Shown here: positions 1 to 26,025 of the stretch, piece after piece | Layout of the letters: each line of letters starts with the position of its first letter | How positions within the stretch are numbered: position 1 is the stretch's first letter | From: Colius striatus | Lineage: Eukaryota; Chordata; Aves; Coliiformes; Coliidae | Direction of reading: 5' to 3' | DNA length: 64,000 bases | NCBI RefSeq assembly: GCF_028858725.1 | Contig: NC_084763.1 | Location: forward strand, 55,575,152 to 55,639,151 | Position numbers and translations under genes: made by a program | The notes under the pieces: model-generated | Seen by the model: only the letters and a program-made list of their open reading frames with translations | What the model was told of the DNA's origin: nothing | Database searches by the model: none

Positions 1-1253
1 TAAAACTGGGTATTTGTGACAAGAAGACCGAGTTGAAACTGATATAGTGAGTCTGATAGATGCTACTTTTGTTCTGTTGTCATTCCCTATGTGCAAACAA
101 TAGTCAATTCCTTTTGTGCCTCCTAAGTAAATAGTTGTGCTGCAGTCATTAGTAGCACCTGTGAATGATGTTTACCAGGGCCACAAATTAGCAAGTGATT
201 GGATTGCAGCAAAGGTATCTGTGTCTTCTGATTTATTGAATGGTAGAATAGGCTCAGGTATTATTTTATCCAAGCAAATCCTAGCATGACTTTATTGGAT
301 CAACAATGCTATGCTGGTCTAAACCAGCATAGCATATCCTTGGTTATCCTACTATCCTATCTTGGATACTTGCCCAAAGTAGGTGTGGAGGGAGGAATAA
401 AAACAAAGCAAATGTATATGCACTGTTTTTCCTCTAGTATTCTCTTGGCCAGCACGTCTCAGATGAAGGACTTCCTGAGGCTGATAAGGTTTGTCTGTTT
501 AGTAACCCACAATGGATCTCTCTTCCAAATACTTGTCAAATATTCCTTTGACCTCACGTGAATTTTTAGCATTCAGAGCAATTTTTTTGGCAAAGCATTC
601 AGCATATCTACCATCTGCTGTGTGAAAAGCCACCTCCTTTTCCCTCTTTTGAATCTGGCTTCTACTAGCTTGATGTTATGGTGTCTAACTCTTGAATTTT
701 AAAAGATTGTGAACAGCTGCTTCCTTCCTGCCCTCTCCAGGCCATTCTGAGAATATGAAGAGTTTGTCTTTTCCAAGTTGTCTCTTGTCCAAATTAATGA
801 GTAACATTTGTTACTTACATGGAAGTTATTCCTTCCCTACTTTGGAATGATGTAAACTGTTCATTTTTGTGTAGGAAACTCCTGAGTTCTTTATATATTG
901 TTAATACTGGAGCTTTGTTTTCACTGGGGAGAAGATGCATCTCTGTGTCATTATAGATAGAGGTATTTTAGTGTTCATAGTATTCTGTTCCTGATACTGA
1001 TGCTTCATATCTAAAATCTTTCTGTAAAATGTTTTTTTGATGTTTCTGGGAGGCAGGAAATTTCTACATGTCTTAAAGCATCATTTAGTACCTTTAAATC
1101 ACTACTTAGGGCTCCAAGGGGTACTTTAGCAGTCGAGATGATAGTAACAGAACCACACGTACTGAAAGTCTTCAAGACTCCTTGGAACTTGTACTGAGAC
1201 TAAAATAAATTCCTGTCAAATATAACTGTATTCAGTAGATAAAAGTGTAATCT

Positions 1254-1690
1254 TAGAATCACAGCATATCTGTGTTCTAATGGCACCTCTGAAAATCCAG
1301 CTGCCCTGCTCAAAAGGAGGTAGATGAGAGCAGTTTGCTCAGGGCCCTTGCTCAGTTAGGCTGTGAATCTCTCAAGAACACAGACTCCCCAGCCTGTCTG
1401 GACAACTTATTCCAGTGATCATTTAAAAAATAAAGAAAGAAAAAAGAAACTTCTTCCCCCTACATTTAAATAGTTTCCTGTGTCTCAAATTGTGCCCGTT
1501 GCCTCTTCTCACTGGGTACCTCAGACTAAAAAGAGTGACTCCATTCTCTTTACACCCTCCTATTAAGTATTGATAACACATTCATATGATTCTCTTCCTT
1601 CTCCTCTTCCCTTCTCCTCAACCCTGGCCTGAGCAGTCTCAGATCTTTCTGCCTCCTCTCAACCCTTTCTGCCTGCTCTAACCCTTTTGA
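1254..1690 (-). repeat. Old CR1 LINE 3' fragment
   Basis: The left end reads TAGAATCACAG, the reverse complement of a degenerate CR1 3' end. It is followed by the usual antisense CR1 landmarks: TTGCTCAGGGCC, a CAGCCTGTCTGGACAACTTATTCCAGTG-like stretch and a pyrimidine-rich tract near 1590-1680. Divergence from the young copies in the window is high, so this is an old insertion. It contains a short internal A-rich expansion near 1427-1450. Confidence 0.7.
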
Positions 1691-2427
1691 TGATCTTTGT
1701 GTGTGGATTAACAATTTTAGTGGCATTTTGTTACCAACTAATATGAAACCTGTTTTCTTACTCAACAGCACTCCACCTCTTCTGTCTATGAAAAACAGAG
1801 CTTTTTCATTTTGGGGGTTTTATAATGTGGGCATCTATGGAAGAGTTACACATTTTTCCACAGGCTTCAAAGAATGTACAAAAATTATGCTGTATAGGCT
1901 TATTGTATCCTGCTTTAACTAAGAATTGATAAGAAGTTACTAGCACTTGACATGCTGGGACTCTACTTCAAGAAAAAGAAATAGCTACTTAGTATTGCAA
2001 CCAGATGTTGAATTTGGGAATACATTTTGCAACCAGCATTCCATCAGAGCTGCTCTTAAATACACCATGGGTTTTTGGAAATGAGTTGGAGTGTGATTAC
2101 GACTTCCCCATGTCTTTCATAGTATCAACTGGAAAAACCAGGCTGGAAATGCTAATGCACATTCCAGCTGCACGTGGGTGTTACTAAAAGAAGTGACCTT
2201 CACCAGTTGTCCTGCCTTATGCTTTCCTGTAGTTGAATAGTTATTGAAATAACTATTGAAACTTTCTTCTTTGTCATTTCTATGTGTGATATGGTATTGC
2301 AGATTTCAAAGAAACTTTAATGTTGGGGGTTTTAATAATAATTCTGGATCCTACAGAGTCATGTACTTATGTTCTGCTCTTCTCTTTGCACAATACCTAA
2401 CATCCTGCATCTTTTAAGGCATAGTAC

Positions 2428-3047
2428 CATAGAATCATAGAATGGTAGGGGTTGGAAGGGACCTTTAGAGATCATCCAGTCCAACCCCCCCTGCAGAAGC
2501 AGATCCCACCTAGATCAGGTCACACAGGAACATGTCCAGGTGGGTCTTGAAGACCTCCAAGGAAGGAGCCTCCACACCCTCCCTGTGCAGCCTGTGCCAG
2601 GGCTCCCTCACTGAAACAGTGAAATAGTTTTTCCTTATGTTTAAATGGAACTTTTTGTGTTCCAGCTTCATCCCATCACCCCTTGTCTTGTCACTGGATA
2701 CAACAGAAAAAAGTGCTGCCCCAACCTCCTGACACCCACCATTTGGATATTTGTAAATATTGATGAGACTCCCCTCAGTCTCCTCTTCTCCATTCTGAGC
2801 AGCCCCAGTTCCCGCAGCCTTTCCTCATAAGAAAGATGCTCCACTCCTCTGATCATCTTGGTGGCCCTGCATTGGCTTCTCTCCAGCACTTCCCTGTCCC
2901 TCTAGAGCTGGAGAGTCCAGAAATGGACACAGGACTCCAGATGAGACCTCACCAGGGCAGAGTAGAGAGGCAGCAGAACATCCCTCGCCCTGCTGGCCGC
3001 ACTCTTCTTGGTGCATCCCAGGCTGCCATTTGTCTTCTTGGCCACAG
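2428..3047 (-). repeat. CR1 LINE 3' fragment
   Basis: The sequence begins CATAGAATCATAGAATGG, followed by GGTTGGAAGGGACC and CATCCAGTCCAACCCCC, the antisense form of the avian CR1 3' end. It runs into the reverse transcriptase C-terminal region near 2820-3040 (GGTGCATCCCAG). It is well conserved, so relatively young. It closely resembles the copy at 62837-63412, which shares the CCTGCAGAAGCAGATC-type variant, so both probably belong to one subfamily. It ends about 310 bases upstream of a RUNDC3B exon. Confidence 0.92.
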
Positions 3048-3345
3048 AAGTTACAATCTTTTTATTGTACTGGTGACTATGTTGTTTTTGAAAAATGAAT
3101 TCATGTTTCTTGCTGGTGGCATTCTTGCCTCATTGTTTTATCCAGGATTCTATTAAGTACATGATTTTCTTGGTACTTGTAAGGAAACATCACACTAAAC
3201 TTGAGTCAGTTTACTGGTCTGTTTAAAATTTGTTTTTAAAATAACCTTACAACAAAACACAAGTAGAACTGTACACATCTTAAAACAGAGAATTGTGAAC
3301 ATGCATAATGAAAAGTCTTTATCACAGTGTGTTCTTTAAAGCTAA

Positions 3346-17019
<13,674 letters not shown>

Positions 17020-19320
17020 GTTACACACAAGAAGGAAGAGCTCTGTGCTGTGTGCATTTGGTTGATGTTCCATAAAATGACTTGCAATGAAGACTGCTGG
17101 TTCTAAGTTAAAAAAGCAAGCTGCTTTATTTTTCCTTTTCATCTTCTTTAATTAACAAATCATGTCAGTTTTCATTCAAACTTCTTTTTCCCTCAGAGGA
17201 CTTTTCCGATTTTCTATTTTAGTCTTGAATTACTTAAAGCTCATGGTCAGGTACAAGACATAGAATCCAATGCTTATGACTGATTTTTAAAATGAAACAC
17301 TAGGAAATCAGTCCCCTACTTAACTGCCATGACCTTTGTTTCTCCTCGCAATGGCCTGACCCTACTCTAGCCATGGTGCTTCTCTGCAGTGCTTTAATTA
17401 TCTATCGACTCTTGCAGAACAGACAAGGAATCCTTAACACCAGTCTTTGTAGGCAAATAAATATTTTACCTAAAAAAAAAAAAATCCAGCTTTTCATCTG
17501 TGTACATTGCATAGGACCTCAAATAGCATATTTAACCTATCAATTGCTCTTCTCAAATTGACTCAGTGTTAGATTTTTGCATTCCTGTAAGTATCGTGGC
17601 ACTTAGGAGATGCCTGAATCGCACTGAAGAATCACACTGAAACACTTACTAATTCTTCAAGTTGCATGTGAATAACAAATGTAAGCTGATCACCTAAATG
17701 GAGCATACTTAGCAATTTGTAAATGTTGAGGAAATGCTTTTTGAGTGGCCTGAGTTACAGATAATCAAACATTACATAAGAAATGTCTTGTTTTATCAGC
17801 CTTGCTGGAAAGACGGGGACTAAGGATGGTGGGGTTAGCTAGCACCTTGGGAAGGTGGGATGTGTGTTTTATTTGCAAGATCCCAAGGAGGGTGAAAAAG
17901 GGGAAACAAAGGCAATGTAATGACAGTATTCTCATGTTAAAAGGTTTTTTTCTCATTCCTGTAGTAGTGCAAATAGGTATTTTTCTTAATCAGGTAATAG
18001 GACAGAACTTAAGGCAGTTCTCTCAAATTACTTGCCATTGGTTTGAATTACTGATTAAAAAACATAATAAAGGGAGACATTTTTTAAATGAAACTATCTC
18101 TCCAGGTTACCCTGTGGTTGCCAAGTTTGCAAAGGAATTTTTTTGAATTGCAAACTGTATTCTTAATTCTTTGTAAGATACAATGGATCCTTTCTCTATG
18201 AATTTTGCTAATCGAGGGAACACTTACCGGTACGATCAGTAACTTTTTAAACAAGCCTGAAATGCATGTAAGTATGTTGTATTTATAAGTACTAGGGAAA
18301 ATGCTTTTTTGTGCCAAAGAAGTTTCATGAATTGTTTACATGAGTAGCTGCAATACAAGACAGATTTCTAACTGTTGCTTACTCTTAGGTGTTCACAGCG
18401 TGTCACAACACTCAGTACGGTTTTAGTTGATTCGCCTCTCGTAAGGGTACCTTGGCACTACTACTTTAATCTGGTCATCTTAGGGTGGGCTTGAAAGAAA
18501 GGATTTATTCTTACCTTTACTGAAAACTACAGGAAGCCTTTGTTAAGTATGGGGCTATGCACCTCTGGAGCTGAAGGCACTGCTGGATTTAGCTGGAGGA
18601 GGTTCAGGATAGCTCTCCTCAACTCTCCAGCCTGCAGCGCTGGAGCTCGTTGCGTCCGTGGCAGAGCAAACGATTACTGATGCCATTTGAATGCAGCTTA
18701 GGCAAAATCCACCAGACCTTATCTTTCAAGCCCTCACGTACCCACCCAGTTAATTTCTCTGTAACGAACTCTGACCATTAAATCCTTTCCTACCCTATCA
18801 GAATGTCCATTATTTCATGGAACTTTCGTTGTTGTTATCGCCTTAAGCACCTGTTCTCTCTCTCATGGCAGTTGAGTAACATTAGTAAGTGCTGATTTGT
18901 AAACTAGAGCTGCATTTTTACTACAAATACAACGAGGGAATCCAGATCCCATCCTGCATCAAGATCCCATGATTGAACTGTTCTTGTTTGCTGTTAATCA
19001 CCCCGACGTCCCACTCTTGTCGGTGTTTTGGATGGGGTTATAACCATGATCTTCAGTCATGTTTGCTGATGGCTCTTTTCTCGGAGCTACTGCTGTGAAA
19101 TCCATGTGTCACTTAACTGAAGTCTTTTCTGTAGTCTGACACCGCTGTGAGTTCCTGGGTGTCATTTTGTGCATGGTTAGTCAGTTGTGTGTGTCTTCAG
19201 TTCTGAACATTAATCATTTTTCCAAAAATCTGGGAATAAAAAGCAAGCCCCAACTGTATGTTCTGTTGCCTTGACGTCCCATGAATGTTGCATGTAAATT
19301 AAACATTTTGTATCATCGCT
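17020..19320 (+). other. RUNDC3B: RUNDC3B 3' untranslated region (approximate)
   Basis: This follows the RUNDC3B stop and precedes canonical poly(A) signals at 19235-19240 and 19298-19303. It is AT-rich with several ATTTA elements. A moderately GC-rich island at about 18560-18680 stands out from its surroundings. The extent is inferred from the signals, not from transcript data. Confidence 0.6.
19235..19303 (+). terminator. RUNDC3B: RUNDC3B poly(A) signals
   Basis: AATAAA lies at 19235-19240 and the common variant ATTAAA at 19298-19303. A T/GT-rich stretch (CTCTGTTTTGTCTCTGTTTT) follows at about 19325-19345. Together they form a plausible cleavage and polyadenylation site for RUNDC3B. Confidence 0.6.
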
Positions 19321-20668
19321 AATTCCTCTGTTTTGTCTCTGTTTTAATCACACAGCACAGGATAAGACCACTTGGCAAATTACAGTAGTACTGAGCTTTC
19401 CAGCAAATTCTTTTCTCCCAAACGAGAGAGACTTTGTCGGTGGTGTTGATGTATTTCATTCAATGTGGTCCAAAACCTGCTGTTGCTATTCTATTCCTCT
19501 TAGGTCTTATTTTGAGTTTCTAGTGTAAACATTACTTTCAAAACCCACAGTGTCAGTCATGTCCCTGGGGCATGACCTCCTGCCTGTGCCATGTGCTCTA
19601 ACCTTGCACCCAACTTCTTTACTAGAGTGTTTTTCAGTGTGTGATGAGGTTTCACCAAGGCCAAACACATGTGAGGATACTTTCTTCATAGCAGAACAGG
19701 ATTGAAGTTCACTCCATGGGTAAGTTGGTGTCTTAATGACCCGACTACTGTGTTGCTTTTGTACCAGCACACCCCCACATTTAAAATAAATGAAAGAAGA
19801 CATAGCGTGAGGGGAGTTAAAAAGTAATTTCTATCTTTAAAATCATACAGAGGAAGCTCTGATTCAGTCAGTCAAGTGCCTGTGGGCAAGGAAGATGCTG
19901 CAGCTGTCCCTGCCATATGTGAGCACCACTCCGTAGCAGACAGCAGCAGTGTCTATGGCAGGAAACTTAACTGTGCTCTTCCCTTCAGATAGAGAGGCAG
20001 CTGAGTCAAACTGGCCGGGATCCACCGCTGCTTCTGCCAGCTACCTCAGCCCTCAGAGCCCCATGATCCCACACAAACCGTGGCTGGGGAATGCTCCCTG
20101 TTGGGAGCCTGCTCCTACTTGGGAGCAATGTGACAGTGACAGCCTGCACCTCCCAAAAGTATGTGAGGAAGCATATCTCCAGGCAGTTGCCTTCAGTGCC
20201 AGCACTTGCTTGAATTTTTTGAGAGTGCTGCCTTCAATTAAAAAGCCACTGCAGCAGCAGTCAAGGTATTCACCCTTCTCTCTGGGTTTCTAATAAGAAC
20301 AATGGACTTTTTCCAGTCTGACCTAAAGCATCCTTTCATTTTAAATAAAGCTGAGAAGCCAAAGCCTGCTTTATAATATTGCATTTGTACAAGGGGCAGA
20401 GCTGTAATACCAAATATGCACAGAATGAGACATGTATTAAGCAGGAATAAAGAAGTGTGTATTGAATTAATTCTGTATCAACCTCCTTATGAAGGAATAA
20501 CCATATCATACAATGGGAAACCCAAAACATTTGCTAAGTCATTTTAAATACCCAACAAATATGTTTAGTCAGACTGAAAATGAACACAAGGGCAGTGGTT
20601 ATTCTTCATTGCTCTGTCCAGCCTCACTTTTCCCCCCTTTTTATCATCACTGAAGAAATAGCACCTCT

Positions 20669-20699
<31 letters not shown>

Positions 20700-20965
20700 A
20701 TTTTCCTCTCCTTTCTTCCTTTTTTTCTCCCTAGCTGAAAGAAAAGTCACAAAATCTTCAACAATGGTTTAAGGCTGGTATGTATTTTATTACTTTTAAG
20801 AGAAAAGTTGATTTATGCTTTGTGAAACAGCTCAAAATGAAGTTGTATTTAGTTACCAAATATAATGGCTTAAGTTCACTGGGGATACTAGAAAATGCCT
20901 TGTTAGATTCAACTTTGGCATAACTTTCAGTGTATATTTTGACTTGATACAAATCCAGTGGAGAA
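19321..20965. other. Spacer between RUNDC3B and SLC25A40 (convergent 3' ends)
   Basis: No coding sequence is recognised. The (TTTC)7 microsatellite at 20671-20698 lies here. On the minus strand an AATAAA at 20786-20791 lies about 175 bases past the SLC25A40 stop and could be that gene's poly(A) signal. Confidence 0.6.
20671..20698 (+). repeat. (TTTC)7 microsatellite
   Basis: Seven perfect TTTC units, flanked by further pyrimidine-rich sequence on both sides (to about 20730). It is probably polymorphic. Confidence 0.95.
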
Positions 20966-21081
20966 CTAAGGATGTTGGCTCATTTCTTCATTTAAATGAG
21001 AAAAGAAAGACTTCCTGTGTTTGTATGTGCTGATCATTATGGCACAAGCAGGAACAACTTTAAACAGCCGTGGAATGGCAC
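20966..21081 (-). pseudogene. SLC25A40: SLC25A40 terminal exon
   Basis: On the minus strand a strong polypyrimidine tract and GGGCAG acceptor (21087-21082) precede an open frame ending in TAG at 20968-20966. The peptide has [18 protein letters not shown], clearly the third-repeat end of SLC25A40 (IPRL and the [11 protein letters not shown] region). The next residues read KHRKSFF where relatives have EFGK-FF. The Glu-to-Lys and Gly-to-Arg changes are both single G-to-A steps at conserved sites and suggest relaxed constraint. Confidence 0.8.
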
Positions 21082-24000
21082 CTGCCCAGAAGAGAACAGA
21101 AAGCATTCACCATCAGTTGTTTCCTGACTGAAGCACTGTAGAACCATGTAGTGTCATGATATATTGATACCAGAGCATGTCACTGTGGAACTGGGATTCT
21201 ACTGGTCCACATTCCTTGAACCACTGGAATTACTGGCTGTAGGTATTACCACTGTGCTAACCTTACACACTCACCCATGCTGTGCTGGGGGCCTGCCTGC
21301 CTTAAGTCCAACATGTGTCTCTCTTCACACAGCTGGAGCACCTTGACCTGTGGAGCTGTTTTCTTGAGCACAGAAGAGGTGGTCCTGAGGCAGACTGTGT
21401 CCCTCCCCTACCTCAGTACAAAGTTGCTGCTCATGTGGGACAAGCAGAGCTTTGTCACCTCTCAGGTGGGCAAACGAGGTTCAGGAAGCCCTGCATCCCA
21501 AAACACATTAGGTCAGGGAGGAAAGGGCTCAAGCACCTCTGCCAATATGTATGTGTCTCAGCTCTTAAAGCTACTTGTTAAGTAAAAAGTGTAACTCCTC
21601 TGCCCCCTAAGACATAGAGCACCCTTACTAAAATGGAAGGATCCTGGTCACATGTGTTAACAATAGAATTTAGGCAATAACTGTCTCCCACTACAATCAA
21701 CTATGATCTTGTCAGAGGAGTTCAGCCTACCTAGCAGTAGGAAAACATCCCTGAAACCACTTGTCTGTGCTTAGACTTCTATTTCCTTTCTACTTTGAGC
21801 ACAGAGCTAGTGCAGATGACACGTGACCTGTGGAATACTTGAGTTCCTCTAGAACAGCAACAGAAAGTCAGGCAGAATCCCCTCAGTCATCTCACCTACT
21901 GCCATAGCGGCCCATCAAGAGAACATCTCTACGCTCCATTATTCACATGTCAAGACCTAAACATAAGTATCCTAACCTATGAACTTCATTCCACCCAAAA
22001 ATTCACACAAGAGACCCCAATGAAGCAATGCAATGACATCAACACTGTTCAGTATCCTGGGTTTGGAATGTCTCTTACTGTTGTTCATTTCAGTAGGAAC
22101 TACTATGGGCTTTTATCTCGGTATCATATTCATCTCAGTATCTTGTCATTTCCCCCTTAGGCTGCCAGTCACTGATGACAACATGTGTTCATTATGAAGG
22201 ACTTCTGTGCATGGCAACACTAAAGGACTGCCCCAGCCATCCCACCAAACAAGATGACAGCGGCCGATGCCATCAGGTAGACTTGCCGACGACACAAACA
22301 CACGGGAGTCTTTTCCCTACAGCCTGGGAGAAGGGCATGGGGTGAGCTGAACAGCAAGTACTAGGAAGTAAGAAAGCTTAAGGAGATGGGCATCCTGAGG
22401 CAGACACACAAGAAGTCAGTGCACTGTGCAACTAGGAGCATGTTATACCATTCAAGGTTGGATTTTCCATCTCCAGTTGCCATACATAGAAAGAAGTAAA
22501 ACACTTTAAAAAGAGTGTAGTTACAAAGTGTTACTGGGTTAGTCTGGTGATACTTGGGCTAGTAAATTATTGATAGAACTATCTGAATGCACAACTAAGA
22601 CAAAGTTTCACTCCCAGGTAAAGATTTGCCTTTGTTTAACAAACGATAATGGTGCTTCACAAAAAGATATGGACTGGTAATTAGAATTCTTGAGGATGGG
22701 TAATCAGCTTGATCATTCACACTGTGAATATCCATTGGCACTGTCATGAGAGGCTGGAAACTCTGATTCTCTCAGCTCTTGTCATACATGGTGACAATCC
22801 CAGCCTGCCTTTGTCCATACTGAGATACACAGAGTAGGAAACGCCTGTCATCACCTGAGCTTCCTCTTAATTCCTGCTCAGCCACAATATAGAAAAGGGA
22901 GAGAAGGCAGACAGTGAGTCTGCTTGTGGGTGGTAGGTCTCAAAGAACTCCATTAACTGGTAATCACAGCACAACAGGCATGTGCACTCCCAAAATGTAG
23001 CACAGTAACCTCCATATTCATATTTACTTGAATATTTGTGCAGTAAGCAGCATAAAGCAAAACTTATAAGCATGAGCCACAAAATGCATTTTCTTGTAGG
23101 AAGCAGAAGGTATCAACAAATCACCAAATAGAGTGTAACCATATGAACACCCTCTCAAATGATAGAGATTCTACTAGAGCTTGAAAAGGCCCAATAAATT
23201 TACAGGTTGCTACTTAAATATTATTTAGATGTACAGTTTTATAGAAATGTAAGATGTTCTTACCAATGTGCCTTTGAAATAGCCAGGTATTGTATACCAG
23301 GCTTTGCTCTCCCCATTCTACAAACATATACATGATCCATAAAGCCATTGGAGTATACATAACACTTTCCTAATAATCTGATGTATAAGAATACAGTTAA
23401 TGCTTATAAGATTGTTTTCACTCAGCAGCAATTTCAAATTGAATAGAACATCAACACAGATTTATCTCTGGATAGACACAGAGGGGCAAAATATTCTTGG
23501 AAGTCAGTGAGTACCAGAATAAATGAAACTGCCCTCATGGGCTCCAGAAAACATGTACTACCATTTGCTGAATGCTGAAATGAACACAAGACCTGAATGC
23601 AAACATTGTATGTAACTATGTGAACATCTTTCAGACTTTGACATCCTTTATTAAGTAGCCCCAGCATCCACATTACAAGTGGAGGTATCATATCTTAGAT
23701 TAGACTGTATTTATACTAGATCATCTTCTCTACTTGTTTTTTATTTCTTCTATATCATGTACCTGTTGAATACAATATCACTGCCATTACAAAAACATAC
23801 TTTGAGCTTCACACCTTGAGATTTCTGAAGGGTTTAGAATTTAGTCAATGAACAGGATAGAAGACAGAAGTATTTTTCCTGATATACAGCAAGTATATAA
23901 GACTGCAAATATTCATCTCCACGCACAACCTGGAACACCAGTCATTGCCTTTCCTTTTAAATCTCATTTATTATTTACAACTAAACAATAGGAATCATTG

Positions 24001-24492
24001 GCATATCTTTGAGTGCACGGTATCTTCATATATTTAGAACCCAAGTGGCAAGGGACTTTGCTAAGACTTACTATTTTTCAAGTCCCTGGATTCTAGAGGA
24101 GATGAACTTTGACATAGCATCATGATCCCATAAGCCCTCTGATGAAATAGTTATTTATTAATAGGGTTTTTTTCTCTGTAACTCACCTTAGGAATAGGTG
24201 TACCTTCTGCCACAACTAAAACACTAAGACAGACAGAAAAAGCCTGTTTAAAATGGTATGTATTTATGGGATTTTTTTCCTCACTGTGTCTGTTAACTGG
24301 CACATTCCTTCTTTAGCAATTCCAGTATTTATTGCAGTGTTGCTTTCCCCCCCTACTTACGCTGAAAAAAACAAATGGAGTTATTGTGAAACAAATGAAA
24401 ACATTCTGTAGCTCAACCTTAATGATAACTATCAGCTAAATGCAACAGCAAAAAGCAAACTGTGTCCTCCACTAAACTACACATTTATTTAC

Positions 24493-24554
24493 CTTTGGAG
24501 AGAATGGATTGCTTTGGGCTTGCAGTCGAGTTTTGATAACATCAAGAGGAGTTA
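24493..24554 (-). pseudogene. SLC25A40: SLC25A40 exon with the first carrier signature
   Basis: Minus strand acceptor TTTAATTTTAG, a 62-base exon, then donor GTAAAT. It encodes VTPLDVIKTRLQAQSNPFSP followed by Lys, the end of repeat 1 of the carrier fold with the P-x-D-x-x-K motif that closes the matrix gate. The phase fits the upstream exon exactly (G + TA). Confidence 0.85.
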
Positions 24555-26025
24555 CTAAAATTAAATAGAAGTCATTTAGAAACACCCCATATGACCTGAA
24601 ATGTAGAAGCAGACAGATGTCTTAGCCTGAACTTAAAAAACTCTTTTTTTCCCAGAAGGAAAAAAAGAAGAGAGCTGTTTTACAATGTTATCAGAGGGAA
24701 AAAAGAACTACAAGTCCTCACTGTTTGCAAGTGACCATATGTATCTTTTCTAATTTACTAACAGTTGCACAGACACAAAGCTCATTCAAAAACCATTGTG
24801 TAATCTTGTTTGAAAGTGCTAAAACTTATGCAGTTATGCTCTGCTGCTGACTTTTCCAAGTGGCATAGTACAAGGCATATGAGATCAGATTTTGGCCTCA
24901 AGCATCTAAAATACTACGGTCCTTTCCAGGTGTTTATTATTTTTCAATAAACTGATCTTAATAGCAACATTCAAAAGAAAAATGGTAAACTCATGATGTA
25001 CTTTCCTTCTTTACTGTGTTCAGACAAGACCTAAAACTTTACACATGTTGAGAAGTAAATAAAGGTTTAGTGAACACTTCATTGCTCCAAATCCAGACCT
25101 TAAAATTTTTACAGGCCTAGAATTGTTGAACATTGCAGTGGCTGGTCAGCTGGACCAGCATCTACCTGTTTCTACTGACCAGTTTCCTACATACAATCAG
25201 ACAGTGCCCTCTGAGTCTCCAAGGAATCCAAAATACCTACACAGTTGATAGCAATGATACAGAACCTACAACCTTACTATTAAGCTGCAGTTGGAGGCTA
25301 AGCCAAATGCTCACTCCAGCACATCTCCCTGAACACATGCCTATGCACACACAAATGGCTCACACCTTAGCTCTCTACAGATGCCTCTCAGGTGACTAAC
25401 AGGAGCTTGAATACTTGTCTCACATTTCCATAGATAAATGTAGGGATCTAAATGTCACTCCTGTAGCTCAATTCATGTGCTTAAAATTCAGCTTCTAACA
25501 TTTTAGCCACTCACATGTACTCTGTCTTGTGTCCCAGCTCCCACAATAAAAGGCTTTGACAGCACAGCACAATAGAATGTTACTGCTAAAGTGGTAACGT
25601 GAAGAGGACACCTCACAGGGGCCATCCTTGCAGGACTTGTGTCTTGTAGTGTAAAGCTGACTTTTATTGAAAATCTGCTTTTAAGCAGCAGGAAGCATGG
25701 AAATTAATTTTTCTTATGACTTTTGTTTCTTGCAGAAAGCAAGCAATGAGTTACTGCATCAAGAGGAAAACAGACAGAAACAAAAAGATACTAAAAATCA
25801 TTCTTATTTTCAGAAATGGTTAAAGATTATCAGGGATGAGAAAGTTTTCCATGAATCATATTTGCAAAAAGACAACAAATTATGAGAAAACTGTTCAAAA
25901 GAATCCTTGTTGAACAGTAGAAATTTATAAGCCACATATATAGATATTCAGACATCATGCTGAGTCAAAGTGAAGAGTAATCACTTTGCAAAGATTCTCT
26001 CTGTGGCAAGCTTAATGGGCCTTAC

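Noticed and set aside
2645-3156. Open frames on both strands near 2.6-3.2 kb, and the equivalents at 62.8-63.5 kb
   Set aside because: They lie within CR1 LINE fragments and are remnants or antisense of the element, not host genes.
22867-23691. Minus-strand open frames of 71 and 85 codons inside the SLC25A40 locus
   Set aside because: Their peptides do not match mitochondrial carriers and have no suitable splice sites; they are treated as chance frames in introns.
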